The position numbers were made by a program, and so were the translations under genes. A DNA stretch of 6,931 nt from Deltaproteobacteria bacterium (GTDB lineage Bacteria > Myxococcota_A > UBA796 > UBA2385): NCBI GenBank assembly GCA_947462115.1, contig CANHON010000249.1, positions 1 to 6,931 of the forward strand, given 5' to 3'. Shown piece by piece: positions 1-6,888 of this stretch (positions within the stretch are counted from its first letter, which is position 1; every line of letters begins with the position of its first letter). The notes beneath the pieces were generated by a model. The model did not search any database. It saw nothing but the letters and a program-made list of their open reading frames with translations, and was not told the origin of the DNA.

Positions 1-1383
1 CAGCGCTCCTTCACCGGCGACGTTGGCAGCACCTCGGGCGCCACCCTCAGCATCGGCGGCGATCTCGGCGCGGACGGCATCGACGACCTCGTCGTGAGCT
101 CGCCGGAGCACCCCACCACCGGCGCCTCGGGCCTGCGCTTCCGCGGCCTCGTCACCGTCGTGGCCGGCAGCGCCGGCTGGGCCCTGACCGACAACACCAC
201 GGCCACCTTGGCCAGCGCCGCCTTCGTCAGCTTCGAGGGCCCCTCGGGCACCGACCGGCTCGGCTACGCCACCTCCGTCGGCGACTTCGACGGGGACGGC
301 GCGGTGGAGCTGTTCTTGGGCGCGCCGGGCGTGGGCGCGGCCACCGACACCCCCCTGGATCGCGGCGCGGTCTACCTCATCGACGGCGGCCTCACCGCCG
401 CCGGCTTGGTCGCCGTGCCCACCACCAACGCCCGCGCCGGCACCATCGCCAGCCAGTACTTGGGCGGCAGCATCGCGGCCAACGGCACGGCCGACCTCGA
501 CACCCGCGACGACGTGCTGCTCGGCGCGCCCGAGTGCGCCTCGGCGGTCATCGGCATGGGCTCGGCGGTCAGCACCAACCCCGGCCGGGCCCTGCTCATC
601 GGCGGCGCCGCCGCGCTCAGCAGCTTCGGCTCCGCCGCCGCCCGCGTCACCTTCGTCGGCGACGAGAACAACGCCTGCGCCGGCAGCTCGGTGCTCTGGG
701 CCGATCTCGACGGCGATGGCGTAGACGAGGCCATCATCGGCGAGCAGAACCGCGACTTCGGCGCGCTGGCCGACGCCGGTCGGGTCTACGTGGCCGACGC
801 CGGCCTCACCGGCACCGTCCTGCTCAGCAGCCTGCCCTTCCTCCGCGGCGTGGAGGCGGCCGACCGCCTCGGCCAGTACATGGCCGCGGGCGATCTCGAC
901 GGCGACGGCAGCGAGGATCTGGTGCTCGGCGAGGCCAAAGACGGCGTGGATCGCGGCGCGGTCCACCTCATCTCCGGCGACAGCTTCCCGGCGGTCAGCG
1001 CCACGCCGGAGTCCGTGGCCAGCACCACGCTCCTCGGCGCCGCCGACTCCGACTTCTTCGGCACCTCCTTGGCGGTGGTCGGCGACATGGACGGCGCCCC
1101 CGATGGCCTCAGCGAGCTGCTCATCGGCGCCGCCCGGGCGTCGGGCACCGACGTGGGCGCGGCCTACCTGCTCAGCGGCGGGCTGATGGGCCTCGGCTCG
1201 CTCAACATCAGCGCGGCGGCCGACTACACCTTCACCGGCGCCACCACCAACGGCTACCTCGGCACCGCCGCGGCGGCCGGCGACCTCAACGGCGACGGCG
1301 TGCCGGACCTCGCGATCGGCGCGGCCCGCGGCAGCGGCGACCTCGACGGCACGGTCCGGGTGGTGCTCGGCCTCGGCTACTGA
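1..1383 (+). CDS. FG-GAP seven-bladed beta-propeller protein, 3' part only (gene starts before the window)
   Basis: The reading frame is open from base 1 to the TGA at 1381-1383, so this is the last 460 codons of a larger gene. GTG at 94 should not be taken as the start, because the codons before it encode the first propeller unit and align with the downstream paralogue. Seven FG-GAP units are visible. Their acidic loops, of the DxDGDG calcium-binding type, lie at about 61, 283, 493, 703, 892, 1084 and 1282. Unit 6 has the longer form DMDGAPDGLSE, and unit 3 has a degenerate loop (DLDTRDD). In known families seven FG-GAP units form an integrin-alpha-like propeller outside the cytoplasm. The only two cysteines are in units 3 and 4 (codons 535 and 676). 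There is no C-terminal anchor or sorting signal; the protein ends LGLGY. By analogy with the next gene, the missing N-terminus may carry a signal peptide and MopE-type repeats, but this cannot be seen. The ligand is unknown. Confidence 0.93.
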   Translation, partial: QRSFTGDVGSTSGATLSIGGDLGADGIDDLVVSSPEHPTTGASGLRFRGLVTVVAGSAGWALTDNTTATLASAAFVSFEGPSGTDRLGYATSVGDFDGDGAVELFLGAPGVGAATDTPLDRGAVYLIDGGLTAAGLVAVPTTNARAGTIASQYLGGSIAANGTADLDTRDDVLLGAPECASAVIGMGSAVSTNPGRALLIGGAAALSSFGSAAARVTFVGDENNACAGSSVLWADLDGDGVDEAIIGEQNRDFGALADAGRVYVADAGLTGTVLLSSLPFLRGVEAADRLGQYMAAGDLDGDGSEDLVLGEAKDGVDRGAVHLISGDSFPAVSATPESVASTTLLGAADSDFFGTSLAVVGDMDGAPDGLSELLIGAARASGTDVGAAYLLSGGLMGLGSLNISAAADYTFTGATTNGYLGTAAAAGDLNGDGVPDLAIGAARGSGDLDGTVRVVLGLGY

Positions 1384-1462
1384 GCCGGCGGGGGCTGGGG
1401 CGCGGCGGACACCCCCGCCGCCTCGGCATTTTGGCGAAGCTCGGCCATTGAGATGAGCGTGC

Positions 1463-1510
1463 AGCGCGCTGTCTTCGCGTACTCAATGCGCGGACAGCGC
1501 GCTTTCGTTT
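1463..1510 (+). terminator. Probable intrinsic terminator of the upstream propeller gene
   Basis: AGCGCGCTGTC at 1463-1473 is the exact reverse complement of GACAGCGCGCT at 1493-1503, giving an 11-bp stem. After a TT bulge it continues with CGCG (1476-1479) pairing CGCG (1489-1492), which leaves a loop of about 9 nt (TACTCAATG). The downstream side runs straight into TTCGTTT, a modest U-rich tract that stands out in such GC-rich DNA. The hairpin lies 80 bp after the first gene's stop and about 100 bp before the second gene's start, as expected of a terminator between separately transcribed genes. The U-tract is interrupted, so an mRNA-stabilising or regulatory hairpin is the alternative. Confidence 0.55.
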
Positions 1511-1592
1511 GGGCGCGGTGCGAGGATGGCGACTGGCCCCGCGCAGCCCGCGCGCTCGCCCGCCCATCGCCCATCCCCGCGACCGCCCGCCC

Positions 1593-1600
1593 AGGTGATC
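1593..1600 (+). promoter_or_regulatory. Shine-Dalgarno sequence that fixes the start at 1602
   Basis: AGGTGATC is fully complementary to the usual 3' end of bacterial 16S rRNA (GATCACCT within GATCACCTCCTTA). The AGG core ends at 1595, leaving six bases before ATG 1602, which is good spacing; the second candidate, ATG 1611, would be 15 bases away. The TGA inside the motif (1596-1598) is in frame with the downstream gene, so no earlier start is possible. Confidence 0.75.
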
Positions 1601-1601
1601 C

Positions 1602-4600
1602 ATGGCCCCCATGCCCCGCTGCTCGCCCTTGTTGGCCCTGCTCTGGATCGGCTGCGGGTCGAGCTGGAAGGGCGCCGACAACGACGGCGACGGCGTCTCG
1701 GCCGCGGAAGGCGACTGCTGGGACGCGCCCGAGGGGCCCATCGCCGGCACCCGCGGCGCCGACCTCTACCCCGGGGCCCCCGACGCCTGGTACGACGGCC
1801 TCGACGCCAATTGCGCCGGCGACGACGACTTCGACGCGGACGGCGATGGTTTTGTGCCCTCGGCGCACCTAGGCCGCAGCACCTTTGGCGTGGAGGGCTC
1901 CGGCGCGCTGCCCGACGGCGACTGCCTCGACAGCCCCGACGCCGGCTTCCTCGACCTCATCGACGCAGAGGACGCCTCGGCCACCGCCTTCCGCGCCCTC
2001 AACGGCCTCGCGCAGCCCGCCCCCTCCGAGGTCTACCCCGGCGCGCCCGACGCCCTCTACGACGACGTAGACGCCGACTGCGCTGGCCTCGACGCCGACG
2101 AGGACGGCGTCAACGACGACTTTGACGGCGATGGGGACGGCCACGCCGCCGCCCTCCCGCAGCGGAGCGGCACGGTGGGCGGCGACTGCGCCGACGGGGC
2201 CCCCGGCGAAGACCCCCGGGTGAACCTCGCGGGCCTCGCGCTGGACGCCATCTTCCCCGACGCCGACGAGCTGCCCTACGACGGCACCGACCAGGACTGC
2301 AGCGGCGTCGATGTCAACGCGGACGGCCTGCACGACGACTGCGACCAAGACCTCGACGGCAGCCCGTCGGACGACGCCGAGGATGGCGAGGCCGACGGCT
2401 GCTTCGTCGAGGACTGCAATGACCTCGACCCCCGGGCCGTGCCCGACCCGAGCGTGGCCGAGGTCTACTACAACGGCGTCGACGACAATTGCCTGCTGCG
2501 GGTCGATGGCGAGCCCGACCTCGACGGCGACGCCGACGGCGACGGCTTCTGGGCGGCGGACTACCCGAGCCGGGTGCCGGCGCCGGACGCCACCGTGGGG
2601 CCGCTGCCCGACGACTATGACGACTGCTGGGACGATCCCACCGCCCTGCCCGCCGGCTGGGCCCCCGCGGCGCCCCAGGCCTTCGACCCCACCGCCGACT
2701 GGACGGCGCCGGGGCCCGCCGCCTACCCCTCGGACCTCACCGCCGCCGAGGCCTTCCCCGGCGCGCTGGACCGGCCCTACGACGGGCTCGACCAGGACTG
2801 TCGGGGCCAAGACACCAACGGCGACGGGATCCTCGACGACTTCGACTGGGATGGAGACGGCGCCGCCAGCCTCTACCAGGCCGGCCCCGATGGCTTCGGC
2901 GACGACTGCTTGGACTGCGCCGACGCCTGCCTCGAGGCCGAGGGCGCGCTGTTCGAGCTGTGCGCGGCGGTCTGCGACAACGACTTCAGCCTCGAGCGAT
3001 CCGAGGCCGACAACCTCACGAACCGCGGCGGCCTCGACTCCTCCGCCGTGGCGCCCGGCGCCGTCGAGGTGTGGGGCGACGGCACCGACGGCGACTGCAG
3101 CCGCAGCTCGGACTACGACGAGGACGCCGACTTCTACGCGGCCGACCGCTACGCCGGCAGCCCCTGGGCCTTTGAGGCCGAGCGCCCCTTCTACTATGGC
3201 GATGGGGACATTGTTTTGGACGGCGGCGACTGCAACGACCGCTTCGCCTCGATCTACCCGGGCGCCACCGACCTCTGGTACGACGGCGTAGACGCCGACT
3301 GCGGCGGCGATGACGACTACGACGCCGACGCCGACGGCCATGTGCGCGTGGTCGACGCCGGCGCCCCCACCCGCGCCGGCCCCGACGCGGCGGCCTTCGG
3401 CGGGGCCCTGCCGGCCGACGACTGCGATGACGCCGACCCGCTCATCTTCGGCGCGGGCGCCGAGGTCTGGTACGACGGGGTCGATGGCGACTGCGACGGT
3501 CGGGACGACTACGACCAAGACGGCGACGGCTACGCCGATCGGACGCGAGCCGGCGACTACGGGCCCACCACCTACGCCCCCGGGACCGGGGTCCTGCCCA
3601 CCACCGACTGCAACGACGCGCTGGCCACCGTTCGCCCCGGCCTCGCCGAGGCCTGGTACGACGGCCTCGACGCCGACTGCGCAGGAGATGACGACCACGA
3701 CGCCGATCGCGACGGCTACGTGCCCACCAGCTCCGCGGGCCTGCGCACCAGCCAAGGGACCGGCACCGCGAGCTTCGGCGGGGCCTTGCCCAGCGGCGAC
3801 TGCAACGACGGCCTGAGCGCCGTCCGGCCGGGCGCCGCCGACGCCTGGTACGACGGGGTGGACAGCGACTGCGGCGGCCAAGACGACTACGACCGCGACG
3901 CCGACAATACCGTGCAGGACGTTCACCTCGGCCTGCCCACCACGCAGGGGGCCGGGACCGGCGCCATCGGGGCCCTGCGCGCGGGCGGCGACTGCAACGA
4001 CGGGCTGGCCGCCGTTCGCCCCGGCGCCACCGACGCTTGGTACGACGGCCTCGACGCCGACTGCGCCAACAACGACGACTACGACGCAGACGCCGACGGC
4101 TATGTGCGGGCCGCCGACCTCGGCAAGCGCACCGGCTTCGGCGCGGGCGTGGCCACCACCTTCGGCGGCGCGCTCCCGGTCGATGACTGCAACGACGCCC
4201 TGGCCACCGTTCGCCCGGGCCTCTCCGACGCCTGGTACGACGGCCTCGACGCGAACTGCGCCGGAGATGACGACTACGACGCCGATCTCGACGGCTATGT
4301 GCAGACCGTCCACGTGGGCCTGCGCACCAACCGGGGGCCCGGGACGGCCAACATTGGATCGGCCCGGCCCGGCGGCGACTGCAACGACGCGGCGGCGGCG
4401 GTGCGGCCCGGCGCCGTCGAGGTCTGTGACGCCGTCGACAACGACTGCGACGCCCTCATCGACGACGCCGACACCGGGGCCGGCGGCGTGGCCTACACCG
4501 TCGCCCACCAATGGTACGCCGACGCCGACCGCGATGGCTTCGGTGCCGCGGGCGCGCCCACGCTCCGGTGCAGCGCGCCCGCGGGCTTCATCGCCGCCGC

Positions 4601-6614
4601 GGGCGACTGCGACGACGGCTCCTCCTTGGTCAACCCGAGCGCGGTGGAGGTCTGCGACAGCGGCGTCGACAACAACTGCAGCGGCGGCGCCGACGACGCC
4701 GATCCGGCGCTGGACCTCAGCACCCGCCTGCGCTGGTACACCGACCTCGACCGCGACACCTTCGGCGCCGGCTCCGGCCTGTTGGCTTGCGCCGCCCCCA
4801 CCGATGGGGTGTTGGTGCCTGGCGACTGCGACGACACGCGCGCCGACGTCAACCCCGACGAGGCCGAGGTCTGCAACGCCCTCCGCGACGACGACTGCGA
4901 CGGGCTGCGCGACGAGGCCGACCCCGACCTCGACCCGAGCTCCCTCATCGACTGGTTCATCGACGGGGACGGCGACGGCTACGGTGCTTTGGGCGGGGCC
5001 GCCCTCGCGGCCTGCGCGGCCCCGGTCGGACGGGTGGACGACGACAGCGACTGCGACGACGGCGCGGTCGCCATCAACCCCGGCGCCGACGAGCTGTGCA
5101 ACGACGGCGAAGACAACGACTGCGACGGCACCTTGGGCACCACCGCCGCGCTCGGCACCTGCGCCTACGCCGCGGGCACCATCGCCAGCGCCGACCAGCT
5201 GTTCTTCACCGGCACCGCTGGCGAAGACCTCGGCTACGCCCTGGCTTTTGTGCCCCGGGCCGAGGCGCCGGGCGCCCACCACCTGCTGGTCGGCGCGCCC
5301 TTCGTGGACTTCGGCACCGGCGGCGGCGCTCGGGACTGGGGTTCGGCCGGGGTCATCGCTGGACAGTCGAGCTGGGGCCTCAGCACCAACACCACCGCCG
5401 CGGCGCTGAGCGCCGACCGGCAGACCTGGCGCGGCGAGGCCAAAGACGACTACTTTGGGATGGCGGTCGGCGCGGGCGACTTTGACGCCGATGGCGTGGT
5501 GGAGCTGTTCTTCGGCGCGCCGGGCTGGAACAACGGCGGCGGCGGCGGCAACGCCGACTACGGCAAGGTCTACATGCTCGACCTGCCGAGCAGCGGCACC
5601 ATCGCGGTGCTCGACATCGGCGCCACCGCGGCGCTCTCCCGCGGCGGCGGCGCGCTCAACCGCTTCTTCGGCGCCGCGCTGGACGTGGCCGACGCCGATG
5701 ACGACGGCGACGCCGATCTGCTCGTGGGCGGCCCCGAGTGCTCGGCCGCCCTGGCCGGTGACTGGGGCGCGAGCCCGGGCACGACCGGCGGGGCGGGCCG
5801 GGCCCTGTTCATCGCCGGCGGCAGCGGGGCCGGCGCGCTCACCGCCACCCACGCCGCGCGCTGGCTCGGCTCCTCCGTCGGCTGGTGCGCCGGCGGGGGC
5901 GTGCTCTGGGGCGACCTCGACGCCGATGGCGTGATGGAGGCCATCATCGCCGAGCCCTACGCCACCGGCAGCGGGTCCGCGGCGCGGGCCGGCCGGGTCT
6001 ATGTCGATGATCTCACGGCCACCGGCGACATCAACCTCGCAGACCTCCCCTACCTCTGGGCCTCGGAGGCCGACAGCTTGCTCGGCCGGGCGATGGCGGT
6101 GGGCGACCTCGACGGAGATGGCGTCAACGAGCTGGTCCTCGGCGAGGCCAACGACGGCTCCAACAGCGGCGCGGTCTACCTCATCGCCGGCGCCGACCTG
6201 CCCACCGCCGGCGCGGCCCTGCCCGAGGTCATCGCCGACACCACCCTGCTCGGCGACGCGGCCAGCCGCTTCTTGGGCGCCAGCGTGGCGGTGCCCGGCG
6301 ACGTCGACGGCGCGCCCGACGGCCTCGCCGAGCTGCACGTGGGCGCGAGCCGGGCCAACATCGCCGGCGGCGGCACCCACAACGCCGAGGGCGGGCTGTA
6401 CTTGTTCAGCGGCCCGCTGATGGTCGGCGGCACGGTCCTGGTCGGCCCGAGCACCCACACCGTGCTCTACGCCGATCTCGCCAATGCCTGGCTGGGCGAC
6501 CGCCTCATCGCCGGCGGCGACCTCAACGACGACGGCCTGCCAGACACCGTTGTGGCCGAGGCGGAGGGCTCGGCCTCCCGCGGCGTCCACGTGCTGCTCG
6601 GCCTCGGCTACTGA
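1602..6614 (+). CDS. Probable surface lipoprotein: 16 MopE-type metal-binding repeats plus a C-terminal FG-GAP propeller
   Basis: The protein has 1670 residues. The start at 1602 is set by an in-frame stop at 1596 and a well-spaced Shine-Dalgarno. Residues 1-18 form a short signal peptide with hydrophobic core LLALLWIG and a lipobox-like Cys18; Trp at -3 is atypical, so lipidation is likely but not certain. Residues 37-1187 hold sixteen Cys/Asp-rich repeats that resemble the family Pfam calls Cu-binding MopE, 'putative metal-binding motif'. Each has a DCxD start, a GxxxxWYDG or EVC segment, a DxDC or NDC segment and usually a DxDxDG calcium-type loop. Residues 1199-1670 form seven FG-GAP units with acidic loops at 1293, 1364, 1438, 1502, 1567 and 1640; unit 1 lacks a clear one. 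The protein is very acidic, rich in cysteine, and has only four lysines. It probably sits at the outer membrane or cell surface and binds calcium or another metal. Its binding partner and physiological role are not apparent. It is a tandem paralogue of the upstream gene. Confidence 0.93.
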   Translation: MAPMPRCSPLLALLWIGCGSSWKGADNDGDGVSAAEGDCWDAPEGPIAGTRGADLYPGAPDAWYDGLDANCAGDDDFDADGDGFVPSAHLGRSTFGVEGSGALPDGDCLDSPDAGFLDLIDAEDASATAFRALNGLAQPAPSEVYPGAPDALYDDVDADCAGLDADEDGVNDDFDGDGDGHAAALPQRSGTVGGDCADGAPGEDPRVNLAGLALDAIFPDADELPYDGTDQDCSGVDVNADGLHDDCDQDLDGSPSDDAEDGEADGCFVEDCNDLDPRAVPDPSVAEVYYNGVDDNCLLRVDGEPDLDGDADGDGFWAADYPSRVPAPDATVGPLPDDYDDCWDDPTALPAGWAPAAPQAFDPTADWTAPGPAAYPSDLTAAEAFPGALDRPYDGLDQDCRGQDTNGDGILDDFDWDGDGAASLYQAGPDGFGDDCLDCADACLEAEGALFELCAAVCDNDFSLERSEADNLTNRGGLDSSAVAPGAVEVWGDGTDGDCSRSSDYDEDADFYAADRYAGSPWAFEAERPFYYGDGDIVLDGGDCNDRFASIYPGATDLWYDGVDADCGGDDDYDADADGHVRVVDAGAPTRAGPDAAAFGGALPADDCDDADPLIFGAGAEVWYDGVDGDCDGRDDYDQDGDGYADRTRAGDYGPTTYAPGTGVLPTTDCNDALATVRPGLAEAWYDGLDADCAGDDDHDADRDGYVPTSSAGLRTSQGTGTASFGGALPSGDCNDGLSAVRPGAADAWYDGVDSDCGGQDDYDRDADNTVQDVHLGLPTTQGAGTGAIGALRAGGDCNDGLAAVRPGATDAWYDGLDADCANNDDYDADADGYVRAADLGKRTGFGAGVATTFGGALPVDDCNDALATVRPGLSDAWYDGLDANCAGDDDYDADLDGYVQTVHVGLRTNRGPGTANIGSARPGGDCNDAAAAVRPGAVEVCDAVDNDCDALIDDADTGAGGVAYTVAHQWYADADRDGFGAAGAPTLRCSAPAGFIAAAGDCDDGSSLVNPSAVEVCDSGVDNNCSGGADDADPALDLSTRLRWYTDLDRDTFGAGSGLLACAAPTDGVLVPGDCDDTRADVNPDEAEVCNALRDDDCDGLRDEADPDLDPSSLIDWFIDGDGDGYGALGGAALAACAAPVGRVDDDSDCDDGAVAINPGADELCNDGEDNDCDGTLGTTAALGTCAYAAGTIASADQLFFTGTAGEDLGYALAFVPRAEAPGAHHLLVGAPFVDFGTGGGARDWGSAGVIAGQSSWGLSTNTTAAALSADRQTWRGEAKDDYFGMAVGAGDFDADGVVELFFGAPGWNNGGGGGNADYGKVYMLDLPSSGTIAVLDIGATAALSRGGGALNRFFGAALDVADADDDGDADLLVGGPECSAALAGDWGASPGTTGGAGRALFIAGGSGAGALTATHAARWLGSSVGWCAGGGVLWGDLDADGVMEAIIAEPYATGSGSAARAGRVYVDDLTATGDINLADLPYLWASEADSLLGRAMAVGDLDGDGVNELVLGEANDGSNSGAVYLIAGADLPTAGAALPEVIADTTLLGDAASRFLGASVAVPGDVDGAPDGLAELHVGASRANIAGGGTHNAEGGLYLFSGPLMVGGTVLVGPSTHTVLYADLANAWLGDRLIAGGDLNDDGLPDTVVAEAEGSASRGVHVLLGLGY
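1710..5162 (+). repeat. Array of sixteen MopE-type Cys/Asp repeats inside the lipoprotein gene
   Basis: Repeats, counted from the xDC that opens each, begin at 1710, 1917, 2181, 2409, 2619, 2901, 3225, 3417, 3603, 3795, 3987, 4182, 4374, 4602, 4821 and 5046. Repeats 1-6 are irregularly spaced (207-324 bp) and carry insertions. Repeats 7-12 are compact (186-195 bp) and have the core WYDGxDxxC with two cysteines each. Repeats 13-16 have the canonical core EVC or ELC followed by NDC or a variant, with 219-228 bp between repeat starts from 13 onward; repeats 13-15 have four cysteines each. The even cysteine number in most repeats suggests internal disulfides. The acidic loops suggest calcium. The copper binding known for the family's namesake has not been shown for such repeats in general. 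Confidence 0.85.
3225..4437 (+). repeat. DNA-level tandem repeat of about 192 bp (units 7-13)
   Basis: Successive unit starts are 192, 186, 192, 192, 195 and 192 bp apart, always a multiple of three. Several blocks are nearly identical at the nucleotide level, for example the cores starting at 3603 and 4182, both of which read GACTGCAACGACG and continue with CTGGCCACCGTTCGCCC. Such similarity across third codon positions points to recent duplication or gene conversion rather than only protein-level constraint. The tract is a likely site of copy-number change and of short-read misassembly. Confidence 0.8.
5196..6611 (+). other. C-terminal seven-unit FG-GAP propeller domain, paralogous to bases 1-1380
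   Basis: Units begin at about residues 1199, 1276, 1352, 1421, 1485, 1549 and 1621. Each pairs a LG or FG strand with a GD-type acidic loop and a following GA-type turn; many then have a G-x-VY strand. The segment aligns with the first gene from its first visible residue: QxxFTG here matches QRSFTG there, and NTTA, VELF, GAPG, LGEA, TTLLG and DGAPDGL recur in the same order. Seven units are enough to close a propeller. The two cysteines (1380 and 1429) are in units 3 and 4, as in the upstream paralogue. The domain ends exactly at the C-terminus with no anchor. Confidence 0.85.
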
Positions 6615-6807
6615 GCCAACGGGAGCGGTGGGAACGGCCTGTAGCACGCCAATCCGGTCCACATGGGCGCGCCCCTGCGCTGCGCTCCGGGTCGGCCCCC
6701 CGCCGGGCGTCGGGCGCGGCCCCGCCGCGGGCCACGGTCCCGCGCCGCGCGCCCTCGGTCGCTCCGCGACGGCGGCGCCGCCGCCCCCTCCGGTCAGCCT
6801 CGCGCGG

Positions 6808-6842
6808 GCGCGGCGAACCGTGCGCGGCGAACCGTGCGCGGC
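6808..6842. repeat. 14-bp direct tandem repeat, 2.5 copies
   Basis: GCGCGGCGAACCGT occurs at 6808-6821 and again without a mismatch at 6822-6835, followed by a half copy GCGCGGC at 6836-6842. It lies in non-coding DNA about 50 bp upstream of the promoter candidate. It may be a simple slippage product or a repeated protein-binding site; the sequence does not decide between these. Confidence 0.85.
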
Positions 6843-6888
6843 CCACGGGTGGCCTCGGGTGGTCGCGGCAGGGCGGGCCCCTCCGCGG

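Larger units (their letters stand above)
1384..1601. other. Spacer between the two paralogous genes
   Basis: This 218-bp gap has no convincing gene. Its left part can form a GC-rich stem, CGGCGGGGG at 1386-1394 with CCCCCGCCG at 1412-1420, or alternatively GCGGCGG at 1402-1408 with CCGCCGC at 1415-1421. ATTTT follows at 1428-1432, which makes a weak terminator-like arrangement. The stretch from about 1425 to 1515 is clearly less GC-rich than its surroundings and contains the hairpin listed separately. The segment from about 1530 to 1592 is C-rich and low in complexity. I looked for a -35/-10 pair for the downstream gene and found none I would defend, so that gene may have its own unrecognised promoter or depend on read-through. 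Confidence 0.7.

Noticed and set aside
94..1383. GTG at 94 as the true start of the first gene, giving a complete 429-residue protein
   Set aside because: The frame stays open to base 1, and the codons before 94 encode propeller unit 1, which aligns with the paralogue at residue 1199. There is no signal peptide after the GTG.
534..1451. Long Arg-rich open frame overlapping the first gene
   Set aside because: The composition is almost entirely Arg/Gly/His/Pro, typical of a shifted frame in GC-rich DNA. The real frame has clear FG-GAP units.
1384..1601. Sigma70-type promoter for the lipoprotein gene
   Set aside because: TTGAGA (1448) and TTGGCG (1431) resemble -35 boxes, but no acceptable -10 box lies 16-18 bp downstream of either. 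TACTCA at 1480 is too far away.
1453..1872. Small gene of 139 codons starting in the spacer
   Set aside because: It runs about 270 bp into the lipoprotein gene in another frame and becomes Pro/Thr/Ala/Arg-rich. Its start region coincides with the hairpin at 1463-1503, and no ribosome binding site is convincing.
3225..4437. Regular repeats as a possible CRISPR array
   Set aside because: The period is about 192 bp, always a multiple of three, inside one continuous reading frame with a conserved protein motif. There are no short identical repeats with unique spacers.
1869..6662. Open frame of 1597 codons on the minus strand, opposite the lipoprotein gene
   Set aside because: It is codon-aligned with the sense gene, so its stops would need TTA, CTA or TCA codons in the sense strand, which such GC-rich genes scarcely use. 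Its translation is Val/Ala/Gly text mirroring the Asp/Gly repeats, with no recognisable domain.
6523..6846. Minus-strand open frame of 107 codons over the end of the lipoprotein gene
   Set aside because: The Arg/Gly-rich translation has no domain, overlaps a well-supported gene end and starts inside the 14-bp tandem repeat.
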